A stretch of 64,000 nucleotides of DNA from contig NC_010524.1 in the NCBI RefSeq assembly GCF_000019785.1, forward strand, positions 2,108,001-2,172,000, written 5' to 3'. Positions 19,516 to 28,600 of this stretch are shown here, in pieces. The translations under genes were made by a program, and so were the position numbers. The DNA comes from Leptothrix cholodnii SP-6. Lineage in GTDB: Bacteria; Pseudomonadota; Gammaproteobacteria; Burkholderiales; Burkholderiaceae_C. The notes below the pieces were generated by a model that saw only the letters and a program-made list of their open reading frames with translations, made no database searches and was not told where the DNA came from. Every line of letters starts with the position of its first letter. Position 1 is the stretch's first letter.

Positions 19516-22053
19516 ATGATCGACTTCAAGCCCGCGACTTTCGAACTCCAATATCGTGCCCTACTATCCGAGGCCAATCCAGAGATTGATTTCGTGTTGG
19601 ATGACATTGATGACGCATTGCAGGATGCGACCCCGAATTCCTTCGATGCACGGGCTTGTGCGTACCTCGCTGCAGATATCCTTTCAGCTTCAGACCATCA
19701 TTTCTCTTTGGCCTACGCACTGAACACTGCCATCGGCGCCAGTTGCATGTCCGGCGAGACGGAACGCGCAAGGCGATATCTGGCACAGCTGGTCGATCTG
19801 ACGATTGAGAAGGGCACCGAACTCGCAGCCCTATCAGCGGCTGAAAACGTCCGCCGACTATTGCCTGGAAATGCAAAGGCAGATCACGCGCCGAACATCC
19901 TCTATGAGGTTATTCGGCTGTATATACATCTCGAAAAAAATGACGATGCCATCCGTACACTGATCACCGCCGCATACCTCTTCGCAGACTTTGGTGCATT
20001 TCAACCCGCTTACGGGGCGCTGATGCAGGCAGAAGACATTGCAAGGGACAACCGCCTCCTTCAGGAGTACACGGATGTGGTCTCTACGATGTACTCGATT
20101 TGCCTGCTTGAAGAGGACCACACCTACGCCGAAAATATGTGGCCGACGCTAAAGCAGAAGTACGTCGAGCTTGGAAAGCCCGTCCCAACGCATCTCGCAG
20201 TCAATCGCGCAACATTGTTGTTTCGGACCAAGCAATACCAAGCTGCCCGAGAAGCCTACGAAGAAGCACTTGAAGGACTCGAGGCTGGTAACGAGCGCGA
20301 CGAGGGGCGTGCGAGCATTTTGATCAACCTGTCGGCATGCCTCCGCGAACTCGGAGAGCGCGAGCTCTCCGATGCCAAATTGGCTGAGGCTCGAATGCTG
20401 GTGCGCACCTTCGAAGAGGTCGACCCGGAGTTGCCTCTGGAAATGGAATTGATCGCCTCAAAGAGTGCCGTTGCCAAGGGCGATTTCTTTGAAGCGGGCG
20501 CGTGCCTAGTTCGCGCGGCCAAGCAGCTGGATGCTGGCGTCGCTTTGGTTGAGAAGCTTCACTACCGTCGGGGCTTTCGTGAACGCTATGTCCCTCGGAT
20601 GGAGCGACTGCTTGCTAGTCTTCCCACAACCGGAAGCGCTGCCCACGTCCTGCCTGTCATTTCTGCAACGCGAGCGAATCGGGTGTCCGACTGGCTTCAC
20701 TTTTTGGATTGGGTCGAGGTACTCGCCACCAAGATGCCCCCCGATGAGCAGCAAGCGCTCGATGAACTTGTCGAGGATCTCGCGCATTTCGGATCACCGC
20801 ATCTCCTCGGCCACCGGGAGAAGTACGACGATCCATTGGCCGCAATGGGAATGCGCGATCCGTGGCGCAACATTGCAGAGTACGCCGACAAGGTCACTGC
20901 GAGCTACGGCGTCGGCCGCCCCTTCGACGGCGCAACAGCTGAAGGCATCTCAGAGACCATCTCCAAGCGGCTTGAGGAGGGGTACGCAGTACTCGTGAAT
21001 ATGGTGGTCTCCGGACACAAGATGCTGCTCCTCGTGGGCAATCGCTACGTCCAGTGTGACCTGCCCCAGAGCGAGACCAGGGAGTTCTTCGAGGCACTCC
21101 TTAAGCATCGTTCCGAGCCCAATCAAGCCAAGACCCTTGGTCAAGCCGTGATCGCTTATCAGGCGGCTCTGCTGAGCTCGATGACGCCTGTGCTGAGCGA
21201 ACTTGAGGCGGACAGCTGCAAGGGCGTCATCTTCATTCCGGACGGCTCGAATCTGACGCCGATCAATCTGGTCATGGTTGGAGCTCCGAAGATCCGTGCG
21301 CGCATGGCGGCTGGCGCTTTCGAAGTTCGTACGTGCATCGCGCCCTATCCCGCGAAACTGCCTCATGGCGCTCCGACGTCATGCCTTGGTGTCATCGAAA
21401 GCGATTCAGGCTTGAAGTACGACCGGGCCGATGTTGAGGGATTCTTCAAAGGTGTGGAGTCTGAAGGAAGGTTGCTTGTAGACCCGTCCTGGGAATCGTT
21501 CGCTGAAGCTATGGAATCAGCGGACGCACTGGTTCTATCGCACCACGGCTCTTCTGTTGGCCTCTTTACAGACCCGTTCGTCGCAGACATGGCAGGCCCC
21601 CATCGGCGCAGCGCCATGAGCTTGAGCCAACTCCAGGGCACGGCATATCGATGGCCCCATCGGCTGGCAGTTCTGGGCACATGCCACAGTGGGGGGCTCG
21701 TCAATCGAAACCACCAAGGCCCATTCCGCTCGCACGACCTTATGGGATTCCCGACGGTATTCCTGCTTAACGGTCGAGCTGAAGTCATCGCGGCATCTTG
21801 GGCGATCTTTGATCGATTCAACCTACTGTTTACTAACCTGTTGGCGCCCGCATTGAGGACAGCTCATCCTTCGCTGGCTGCCAGTACGGCATTGGCCCTG
21901 CTGTTCGACTTGCCTTGCGATGAGTTCGCCGATCTATTGAGGCGCGCATTCTCAGCCGATGTTCAGCGCACCTCCGTACTACATGCACAAATGGATAATT
22001 TGCGTCGGCAGCCATTCTGTTACGGCGCATACCAGACATATACCTTGCTGTAA
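19516..22053 (+). CDS. TPR-CHAT protein: caspase-like protease with an N-terminal repeat region
   Basis: An 845-residue protein. About residues 60-330 are helical repeats of TPR type (ARRYLAQLVDLTIEKG, KNDDAIRTLITAAYLFADFG, QYQAAREAYEEALEGLEAGN, ILINLSACLRELGERE). The C-terminal third is a CHAT (clan CD) peptidase with the His motif DALVLSHHGSSVGLF (H677, G678) and the Cys motif LAVLGTCHSGGLVN (C723). Such proteins act as proteases switched on by partners in bacterial immunity, for example TPR-CHAT/Csx29; a defence role here is inferred. The ATG at 19516 has no Shine-Dalgarno. The IS just upstream has removed its native leader or first gene. Base composition is much more A+T rich than the chromosome, suggesting transfer. 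Confidence 0.85.
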   Translation: MIDFKPATFELQYRALLSEANPEIDFVLDDIDDALQDATPNSFDARACAYLAADILSASDHHFSLAYALNTAIGASCMSGETERARRYLAQLVDLTIEKGTELAALSAAENVRRLLPGNAKADHAPNILYEVIRLYIHLEKNDDAIRTLITAAYLFADFGAFQPAYGALMQAEDIARDNRLLQEYTDVVSTMYSICLLEEDHTYAENMWPTLKQKYVELGKPVPTHLAVNRATLLFRTKQYQAAREAYEEALEGLEAGNERDEGRASILINLSACLRELGERELSDAKLAEARMLVRTFEEVDPELPLEMELIASKSAVAKGDFFEAGACLVRAAKQLDAGVALVEKLHYRRGFRERYVPRMERLLASLPTTGSAAHVLPVISATRANRVSDWLHFLDWVEVLATKMPPDEQQALDELVEDLAHFGSPHLLGHREKYDDPLAAMGMRDPWRNIAEYADKVTASYGVGRPFDGATAEGISETISKRLEEGYAVLVNMVVSGHKMLLLVGNRYVQCDLPQSETREFFEALLKHRSEPNQAKTLGQAVIAYQAALLSSMTPVLSELEADSCKGVIFIPDGSNLTPINLVMVGAPKIRARMAAGAFEVRTCIAPYPAKLPHGAPTSCLGVIESDSGLKYDRADVEGFFKGVESEGRLLVDPSWESFAEAMESADALVLSHHGSSVGLFTDPFVADMAGPHRRSAMSLSQLQGTAYRWPHRLAVLGTCHSGGLVNRNHQGPFRSHDLMGFPTVFLLNGRAEVIAASWAIFDRFNLLFTNLLAPALRTAHPSLAASTALALLFDLPCDEFADLLRRAFSADVQRTSVLHAQMDNLRRQPFCYGAYQTYTLL

Positions 22054-22733
22054 CTGCTCCGGCAATGCCTTCTCAGAATTCGTAGGCCAAAGTGCTTATC
22101 CGTCAATGACGATGTCGGCGAAGGGCGAGCCCTGGACGCGTGCGTGGTTGGCGAGCCGACTTCGCGCGGCTCACCGTCGCGAGGTCGGGCGTCCGGTTGA
22201 AGGCAGTCAGCGTGAGTTCAGCGATTGACGGCGGCAGACCGCACCCGCTGCGCTGCTGCCACTGGCGGCGCGGAGCTGGACGGCAGCAACGGGTCGAAAG
22301 TCCCAGTTCGCAGCGAGCGGTAGCAGTCGTTGGCAGGGCATCGTCGCCAGGCCGCTGACTCACCCGAACGCCCAGGCGGCATGGAATGGCGCGATGCAAG
22401 GTACACCGGTCATTCGCGCATACGGAACACACGGGTGACCGGTTCCTGCGACCGTCGACATTCATTCCCTGACGCTCACTGGCTGCACCCAGTCTAGTAC
22501 CGTCGTCCGTCTTGCCACCGTGAACGACAGAAGGTGGCCGCGAGCGTGAAGCCATGCAGGGTCCCGAGAGCCGACATACGGCGACTGCCCCGGGTAGGTG
22601 CGAGGCGGTTGCTGGTCCCCGGATCGGGCGCTCTGCGCGACGTCTCCGGGACCACCTGCCTGCGAGCCGGCAGTTTTCGCCAGAGGCCCGCCGTGACGCG
22701 TGGCACGTCAAGGGGCGGCGTCGCCCCGCCCGC
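22054..22733. other. Long intergenic region at the right edge of the accessory island
   Basis: About 680 bp with no gene I can support. It holds the right copy of the diverged hairpin repeat (22185-22320). Near its end a GGGGCG-GCGT-CGCCCC hairpin (22712-22727) lies just past the DUF1428 stop codon and might terminate that minus-strand transcript, although it has no T-run. The minus-strand open frame across the region is repeat sequence and composition-driven. Confidence 0.55.
22185..22320 (+). repeat. Diverged hairpin repeat, right copy
   Basis: Plus-strand counterpart of 14925-15045. Shared blocks are GGTCGG, GGCAGTCAGCGTGAGT, CCGCTGCG-TGCTGCC and CGGCAGCAACGGGTCGA. Arms GCTGCTGCC (22252-22260) and GGCAGCAAC (22282-22290) can pair with one mismatch. 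The two copies face each other around the nuclease-helicase-IS-CHAT cargo. Confidence 0.65.
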
Positions 22734-23102
22734 TCAAGCCGTCACTTCGACCACCGGTTCGAAGCCGCCGAAGATCATGCGTTTGCCGTCGAAGGGCATC
22801 GGCGGGTTGCCGGGTGTGGACGGGTCCATGCGCGGGTCTTCCATCATCTTCTTCATGCCGGCGTGGCGCGTGGCCTTGTCCGGCCATTCGACCCACGAAA
22901 AGGCCACCGTCTCCTCGGCCGTGGCCTGGACGGCGCGGCTGAAATCGGTGACTTTGCCGTCGGGGACGTCGTCGCCCCAAGCCTCGATGACACGAGTGGC
23001 GCCCAGTTCGATGAACAGCGAGTCGAAATGGCGCGCGTGCTCGATGAACTTCTGCTTGTTGGCGGTGGGGACCGCGATCACGAAACCATCGATGTATGAC
23101 AT
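22734..23102 (-). CDS. DUF1428 family protein
   Basis: A 122-residue member of DUF1428, small soluble proteins with a dimeric alpha/beta-barrel fold and unknown function. It starts MSYIDGFVIAVPTANKQKFI and contains VIEAWGDDVPDGKVTDFSRA, EETVAFSWVEWPDKATR and the C-terminal MPFDGKRMIFGGFEP, all characteristic. AAGGAG lies nine bases before the ATG at 23102. The frame is open upstream because the 5' side is an in-frame remnant of a restriction gene. It lies at the junction between the restriction-locus scar and the defence island. Confidence 0.9.
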   Translation of the reverse strand: MSYIDGFVIAVPTANKQKFIEHARHFDSLFIELGATRVIEAWGDDVPDGKVTDFSRAVQATAEETVAFSWVEWPDKATRHAGMKKMMEDPRMDPSTPGNPPMPFDGKRMIFGGFEPVVEVTA

Positions 23103-23189
23103 GTCTTCACTCCTTGGGGGTCGACCGGTCGGCGCGCCCACCTGAGGGCGCCTCGTATCCCATCGACGAATGACAGTACGCCGGATCGA

Positions 23190-23382
23190 CATGGCCCTCA
23201 GACGCCGGATGGCATCGCGCAGGCGATGCTTGAGCAGCGCCTCGCGGTAGCTGTCGCGCTCGGTGCCGGGTGTCTTGGCAACGGGCGGCGAAACATCCGG
23301 CCCCGTGACCGACTTCCCAGCCCAGCGTCGACAGCCATTCGAGCGTGGCTTGTTCGACGTGGTCTTCGGTGAGGCCTGTCAC
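23190..23382 (-). pseudogene. hsdR: Type I restriction enzyme HsdR, frameshifted N-terminal remnant
   Basis: From GTG 23382 the frame reads MTGLTEDHVEQATLEWLSTL followed by GWEVGHG, a typical HsdR N-terminus. Removing one base from the C4 run at 23301-23304 continues it as GPDVSPPVAKTPGTERDSYR then EALLKHRLRDAIRRLR, which matches the next HsdR block. After about 64 codons the similarity ends and the rest of the roughly 1000-residue gene is missing. The start overlaps the DUF4276 stop by 4 bp, so hsdR was the last gene of this operon. It is dead twice over, by frameshift and deletion. Confidence 0.8.
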
Positions 23383-24011
23383 ACCAACGCCTCCGCCAAG
23401 GCCGCATGAAACGCCAGGAAGCTCGGTGACCGGCTTCGGCTGGGCTCGATATGCCGACCGATGGCTCGCGCCGCCTCGATCTTGGCCAGCCCGGCCTTGG
23501 CGTAGCCGTGGCGCTGCAGCACACGCTCGAAGGCCTCCCAGGTGCCGCCCGTGATGGCATCCGGGTCACGCAAGCCACGGCTCTTGGGCACCCCGTCGGG
23601 CAGCTTCGGGTACACGGCCTGCACGGCGGGCCAGTCGCCGAAGTACCAGGCCTCCAACTCCTCGACGGCGATGCGGTTGGCCAGTTGCCAGTCGCCGTGG
23701 CCGGCCGCCGCGACGGCCCGTGTGCGCGTCAGCAGGCCGGCGCGGGTGCCGATGGCTTCCATCCGCGACTTGAGGGCCTTGCAGTCCTCGTCGTCCCTGT
23801 CCACGATCACCAGCACACGCCAGTCATCGGGCAGCCATTGCGCATAGGCGCGCAGGCGAGCCTCCAGCTTGGCCATCAGGTCGTCCTTGCCCTGGAACGG
23901 GTGGATCTCGAACGTGCGTCGTGCCGGCATCAGGCGCGGCAACAACGCGTGCAGGAAGGCCTCCATCGAAGGCTCCTCCACCAGCAGGACCAGGTGGTTT
24001 GCTGCCGGCAT
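23379..24011 (-). CDS. DUF4276 family protein (TOPRIM-like), partner of the AAA ATPase
   Basis: A 210-residue DUF4276 protein. The N-terminal NHLVLLVEEPSMEAFLHALL has the conserved Glu, the central VLVIVDRDDEDCKALKSRM carries the acidic cluster, and RIAVEELEAWYFGDWPAVQA with GVPKSRGLRDPDAI are the remaining family blocks. The E...DxD layout resembles a TOPRIM fold, so a nuclease activity is plausible but not shown. The ATG at 24011 lies 2 bp after the ATPase stop, so the two are coupled. Adjacent ATPase and TOPRIM-like genes are a common defence module and are also found inside type I restriction operons, which this locus once was. The frame is intact. Confidence 0.85.
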   Translation of the reverse strand: MPAANHLVLLVEEPSMEAFLHALLPRLMPARRTFEIHPFQGKDDLMAKLEARLRAYAQWLPDDWRVLVIVDRDDEDCKALKSRMEAIGTRAGLLTRTRAVAAAGHGDWQLANRIAVEELEAWYFGDWPAVQAVYPKLPDGVPKSRGLRDPDAITGGTWEAFERVLQRHGYAKAGLAKIEAARAIGRHIEPSRSRSPSFLAFHAALAEALV

Positions 24012-24013
24012 GC

Positions 24014-25288
24014 TCAACCCTTCTTCCGGCTGACCGTGGCAGCTGGGCGCCTCAGGGGGCGCGTCGGTGCGCCCTGATTGACGAGGGGGTCGCCAACGCC
24101 CAACTGACCTTCCATCCACAGATGGCCGAGCAGGGCCCCCTGCTCGATGAATGCCGTGATGCCGGGCAGATCGGACGCCCGCATCACCTGGGTGTAGCCG
24201 GCCTCGTCCCGCCACAGAACGCGCACCTCATCCGGCCGCAAGGCGTTCACGAAGAAAGGCGAATGTGTCGTCACCATCAGCTGGGTCTGCTCGGTGGCCT
24301 TGCGGCATTCCTCGGCCAGATCCAGCAACATCCGTGGGTGCAGGAAGTTCTCCGGCTCCTCGATGCCGATGAACGGCGGTGGTGCCGGATCGTGCAGCAG
24401 CACCAGGTACTGCAACATCTTCAGCGTGCCGTCGGACGCAAAGCGGGCCAGCACCGGGTGGCTGAAGGGGGTGTCCTTGATCTGCAGCAGCAGGCGGCCA
24501 TCGGGCATCGGGTCCGCCAGCACGCGCTCGATGCGCGGCACCCGTTGCCGCAGCACGTCGACGATGTGCTCCAGCCGCTCGGCATGGCGCTCGCCCAGGT
24601 ACTGGATGACGTTGGGCAGATTGTCTCCGGTCTTGGTCAGGTGCTCTTCCGGTCCGGCCTCGGGTTGCCCGCGGGCACTGTCTGCCGCCAGGTAGGACAC
24701 ATGCCAGCCGGTGATGAACTCGCGCAGCGCCGCCACACGCGGATGCTCGGCAAACTGGCCCAGCGCGTTCACGGCCAGCAGGTCGGGCGACTTCAGCGGG
24801 ATGTCCACCCGCCGGTCTTGTTCATCGGGCAACTCGCCGCTGACGGCCTGGCCCACGCCCTGCCGGTAGTCCAGAAAGCGGAACGGTTTGCCGCCCTTGC
24901 CACGTGTCCAGCGCAGCCACTCCTCAACCACGACCGGCACCCCGTTGCGTTCGTCGACTGCGAGGTGGTAGGTGATGAGGGGAAAGCCCGGTTCGCGGTA
25001 CTTGATCTCCACCGACACCGGGCCCTCTGCGCCGCGGGTCTTCAACTCCTTGGCCCGGCCACGTTTGTCCCAAGCCTTGCGCAGCCCCAACTCGAAACAC
25101 TCGGCCAGGAAGGCAAAGACGTCGAATACCGTGGACTTGCCGCTGCCATTGGGCCCGAGCAGCACCGTCAGCGGCGTCAGGTCCTTGAACTCGACATCGT
25201 GCAGAGCGCGGAAGTTCTGCACCTTGAGGTATTCGATGCGGGCCATGCCGCCGGGCTTCTTCGCGGGGAGACGGGGGGACGGACTCAT
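24014..25288 (-). CDS. AAA/SMC-type ATPase of a DUF4276-associated module
   Basis: A 424-residue ABC/RecF-like ATPase: [20 protein letters not shown], Walker [12 protein letters not shown] at residues 45-53, [19 protein letters not shown], a signature-like [17 protein letters not shown], Walker [16 protein letters not shown], and the His switch [18 protein letters not shown]. It lacks its own TOPRIM domain; the DUF4276 gene 2 bp downstream appears to supply it, giving a split OLD-like arrangement. The ATG at 25288 overlaps the stop of the HsdM-HsdS scar frame in ATGA, so translation may now depend on that micro-frame. MARIEYLK (residue 15) is an alternative start. Confidence 0.88.
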   Translation of the reverse strand: MSPSPRLPAKKPGGMARIEYLKVQNFRALHDVEFKDLTPLTVLLGPNGSGKSTVFDVFAFLAECFELGLRKAWDKRGRAKELKTRGAEGPVSVEIKYREPGFPLITYHLAVDERNGVPVVVEEWLRWTRGKGGKPFRFLDYRQGVGQAVSGELPDEQDRRVDIPLKSPDLLAVNALGQFAEHPRVAALREFITGWHVSYLAADSARGQPEAGPEEHLTKTGDNLPNVIQYLGERHAERLEHIVDVLRQRVPRIERVLADPMPDGRLLLQIKDTPFSHPVLARFASDGTLKMLQYLVLLHDPAPPPFIGIEEPENFLHPRMLLDLAEECRKATEQTQLMVTTHSPFFVNALRPDEVRVLWRDEAGYTQVMRASDLPGITAFIEQGALLGHLWMEGQLGVGDPLVNQGAPTRPLRRPAATVSRKKG

Positions 25289-25392
25289 GAGGTGGCTTTC
25301 AAGGCTGCCTGCGCTTCGGGCAGGCGCAGTTTGCCGGAGATGAGGCGGGGGTCTGCGGTAGCCCAGAGGATCTTGTTGAGGTCTTGTTGCAT
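25285..25392 (-). pseudogene. HsdM-HsdS deletion scar (type I restriction-modification remnant)
   Basis: A 35-codon frame from ATG 25392. Residues 1-14, [14 protein letters not shown], match the typical N-terminus of type I methylase HsdM. Residues 15-35, [17 protein letters not shown] plus KATS, match the C-terminus of specificity subunit HsdS ([11 protein letters not shown] type). An internal deletion has therefore fused the first HsdM codons to the last HsdS codons in frame. No methylase or specificity subunit remains, yet the ribosome still reads through to the ATPase start, which overlaps in ATGA. Original order was hsdM-hsdS-ATPase-DUF4276-hsdR. Confidence 0.75.
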
Positions 25393-25699
25393 GGAATGCC
25401 TGATGAATCAGCGGCCAGCGCCGACTGGATGTCGAGCGATCCTGAGCATCAGGACGGCAATCGTGCTGGCACCGATCACAAAGGCGTGGGCATGCCCCGG
25501 GCAACATGCCGGCATGCAGCGGATGTCATGCCTGCATGAGGTCGGGTGATGCCGGCATCGGGTCGACATCACCTGGGCACAGGGTCGACCTGGTGCCGGC
25601 CTGCCGAAGGCCTTGCCGGCGCAGCACATGCGCCTCGTGCTGGCAGGGCATGCTCATCGCGGCAGCACCGTGCGCGCCATGCCGGGGCACGGCCGGTCT
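25393..25699. other. Intergenic region between the restriction scar and the RND operon
   Basis: About 300 bp that should keep the old hsdM promoter for the minus-strand ATPase module and also form the 3' flank of the RND pump. It is rich in short GCATGC and CCGGCAT palindromes (for example around 25505-25560). No gene and no T-run terminator is evident. Confidence 0.5.
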
Positions 25700-28600
25700 T
25701 CAATGCGCCGCAGCCGGCGCCTCCTCGTTCGCCGGCGTGGTGATCTCGCCGGGCACCTGCTTGCGCGCCATCAGCGTGTAGATCGTCGGCACGACGAAGA
25801 TCGTCAGCAGCGTGCCCAGGCTCATGCCGCCGACGATCACCCAGCCGATCTGCTGGCGGCTCTCGGCGCCGGCGCCTTCGGCCAGGGCCAGCGGCAAGGC
25901 GCCGAGCACCATCGCGCCGGTGGTCATCAGGATCGGCCGCAGTCGCAGGCTGGCGGCTTCGAGCGTGGCGTCCATCACCGACTTGCCCTGCTGGCGCAGC
26001 TGGTTGCTGAACTCGACGATCAGGATGCCGTGCTTGGTGATCAGCCCGACCAGCGTGATCAGGCCGATCTGCGAGTAGACGTTGAGCGTGCCGCCGCTCC
26101 ACTGCAGCGCGGCGAGCGCGCCCACCATCGACAGCGGCACCGCCAGCATGATGATGAAGGGGTCGACGAAGCTCTCGAACTGCGCCGCCAGCACCAGGAA
26201 GATGAACAGCAGCGCCAGCACGAACACCAGCCCCAGCGCGCCGCTCGACGAGCGGAACTCGCGGCTGATGCCGTTGAGCTCGGTGGCGTAGCCGACCGGC
26301 AGCACCTTGGCGGCCGTGGCATCCATGAACTGCAGCGCCTCGCCGAGCGAATAACCCGGCGCCAGATTGGCCGTGATGGCCAGCGAGCGGCGTTGGTTGA
26401 AGTGGTTGAGCTCGCGCGGGCTGACCGACTCGCGTACCTTCACGATCGACGACAGCGGCACCATCGTGTCGTTGCGCCCGCGCACGAACAGGCGGTCGAT
26501 GTCGTCGGGTGTGGTGCGGCCGCTGGCCTGCGTCTGCACCAGCACGTCGTACTGGTCGGCGTCGCGCTTGTAGCGTGTCACGGCGCGGCCGCCGAGCATG
26601 GTCTCGACCGTGCGCGCCACCTGGTCGATGGCCACGCCGGCGTCGGCCGCGCGGTCGCGGTCGACCTCGAGCAGGATCTCCGGCTTGTTGAGCCGCAGGT
26701 CGCTGTCGGGCTGCACGATGCCGGGGTTCTTGGCGATCTCGGCCAGCATCTGCTGGTTGATGCGCGCCAGGTTGGCGTAGCTGTCGTTGGTCAGGATCAC
26801 GAAGTTGATCGCCCGCTCGCGAAAGCCCTGCCCCAGGCTCGGCGGCGTGACCGGGAACGCCGACACGCCCGGCAGGCTGGCGAACTGCGGCTGCATCGCG
26901 CGTGCGATCTCGGCGGTGGTGCGGCTGCGTTCGGTCCAGTCGACCGCCCGCAGGATGGCCGTGGCCTGCGCCACCGTCGGGTTGCCGGTGATGACGAACT
27001 TGCGATCCAGCTCGGGGAAGTCGGCAGCGATGCCCTCGATCGCACGCGCGTAGCGGGCGGTGTAGTCGAGCGTGGCGCCGTCGGGCGAGTTGATGGTGGT
27101 GATGATGACGCCGCGGTCCTCGAGCGGCGCAAGTTCGCTCTTGGCGTGGCTGAACAGCCACCAGCTGCCCGCCCCCGACGCCGCCATCACCACCAGCACG
27201 ATCCAGCGCTGGCCGAGCAGGCCGCGCAACACCCAGGTGTAGCCGGCGGTCAGGCGGTCGAGCCCGGCCTCCATGACGCGGTCGAAGCGGTTCGGCTTGG
27301 CGTTGTGGCGCAGCAGCAGGCTGCACATCATCGGCGTGAGCGTCAGCGCGACAAAACCCGACACCACCACCGCACCGGCCAGCGTCAAGGCGAATTCGGC
27401 AAACAGCCGCCCGGTGCGCCCCGGCGTGAAGGCCAGCGGCGCGTAGACCGCCGCCAGCGTCAGCGTCATCGCGACCACCGCGAAGCCGATTTCCTTCGCG
27501 CCCTTGAGCGCGGCCTGGAACGGTTCGAGGCCCTCCTCGATGTGGCGGAAGATGTTTTCCAGCACGACGATGGCGTCGTCGACCACCAGGCCGATCGCCA
27601 GCACCAGCGCCAGCAGCGTGAGGGTGTTGACGGTGAATCCGGCCACCGACATCAGCGTGAAGGCGCCGATCAGGCTGACGGGGATCGTCACCAGCGGGAT
27701 CACCGCCGCGCGCAGGTGGCGCAGGAACACGAACACCACCAGCGCCACCAGCACCACCGCCTCGGTGATGGTGGTGTAGACCGACTTGACGGAGCGGTCG
27801 ATGAAGATCGAGTTGTCGTTGGCCACCGTCACCTGCAGGCCCGGCGGCAGGTCGTCCTGGATCTTGGGCAGCACGGCGCGCACGGCGGCCGAGACTTCCA
27901 GCGGGTTGGCCGTGGCCTGGCGGATCACGCCGGTCGAGATCGCCGGCGTGCCGTTCAGTCGCACGATCGAGCGCTCGCTGGCCGGCGCCTGTTCGATGCG
28001 CGCCACGTCGCGCAGCCGCACCGAGTAGCCGCTGACCACCTTGAGCGCGACATCGCCGAACTGCGCCTCGGTGTTGAGGTCGGTGCGCGAGGTGACGTTG
28101 AACTCGCGCTGCCGGCTCTCGATGCGCCCGGCCGGCACCTCGAGGTTCTGGCGCCGCAGTGCGTCCTCGACGTCCTGCACCGTCAGGCGGTAGGAGGCGA
28201 GCTTGTCGGCGTCGAGCCAGATCCGCATCGCGTAGGTGCGGTCGCCGTTGATCTGCACGTCGGCCACACCGGGCACGGTCTGCAGGCGCGGCTTGACGAC
28301 GCGGTTGATGATGTCGGTGATGGCCAGCGGCGTGATCGTCTCGCTGCTGAAGGCCAGCCAGATGGTGGGCGTGGCGTCGGCCTCGACCTTGGCGATCACC
28401 GGCTCGTCGATCGCATCGGGCAGCCGGCCGCGCACCCGCGAGACGCGGTCGCGCACGTCGGCGGCGGCGTTGTCGGGGTCTTTCTCGAGCTTGAAGCGCA
28501 CCGTGATCTGGCTCTGCTCGGAGCGCGAGATCGAGGTGATGATGTCGACGCCGTCGATGCCGGCGATCGAGTCCTCGAGCGGCTTGCTGACCTGCGACTC

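Noticed and set aside
22103..22711. Minus-strand frame of 202 codons in the right intergenic region.
   Set aside because: Its central part is the translated hairpin repeat, also seen translated in the left copy; no ribosome site and no protein-like motifs.
23379..25288. Assignment of the ATPase-DUF4276 pair as a PARIS system.
   Set aside because: PARIS AriB belongs to a different TOPRIM-like family (DUF4435). The operon remnants show a type I restriction context instead.
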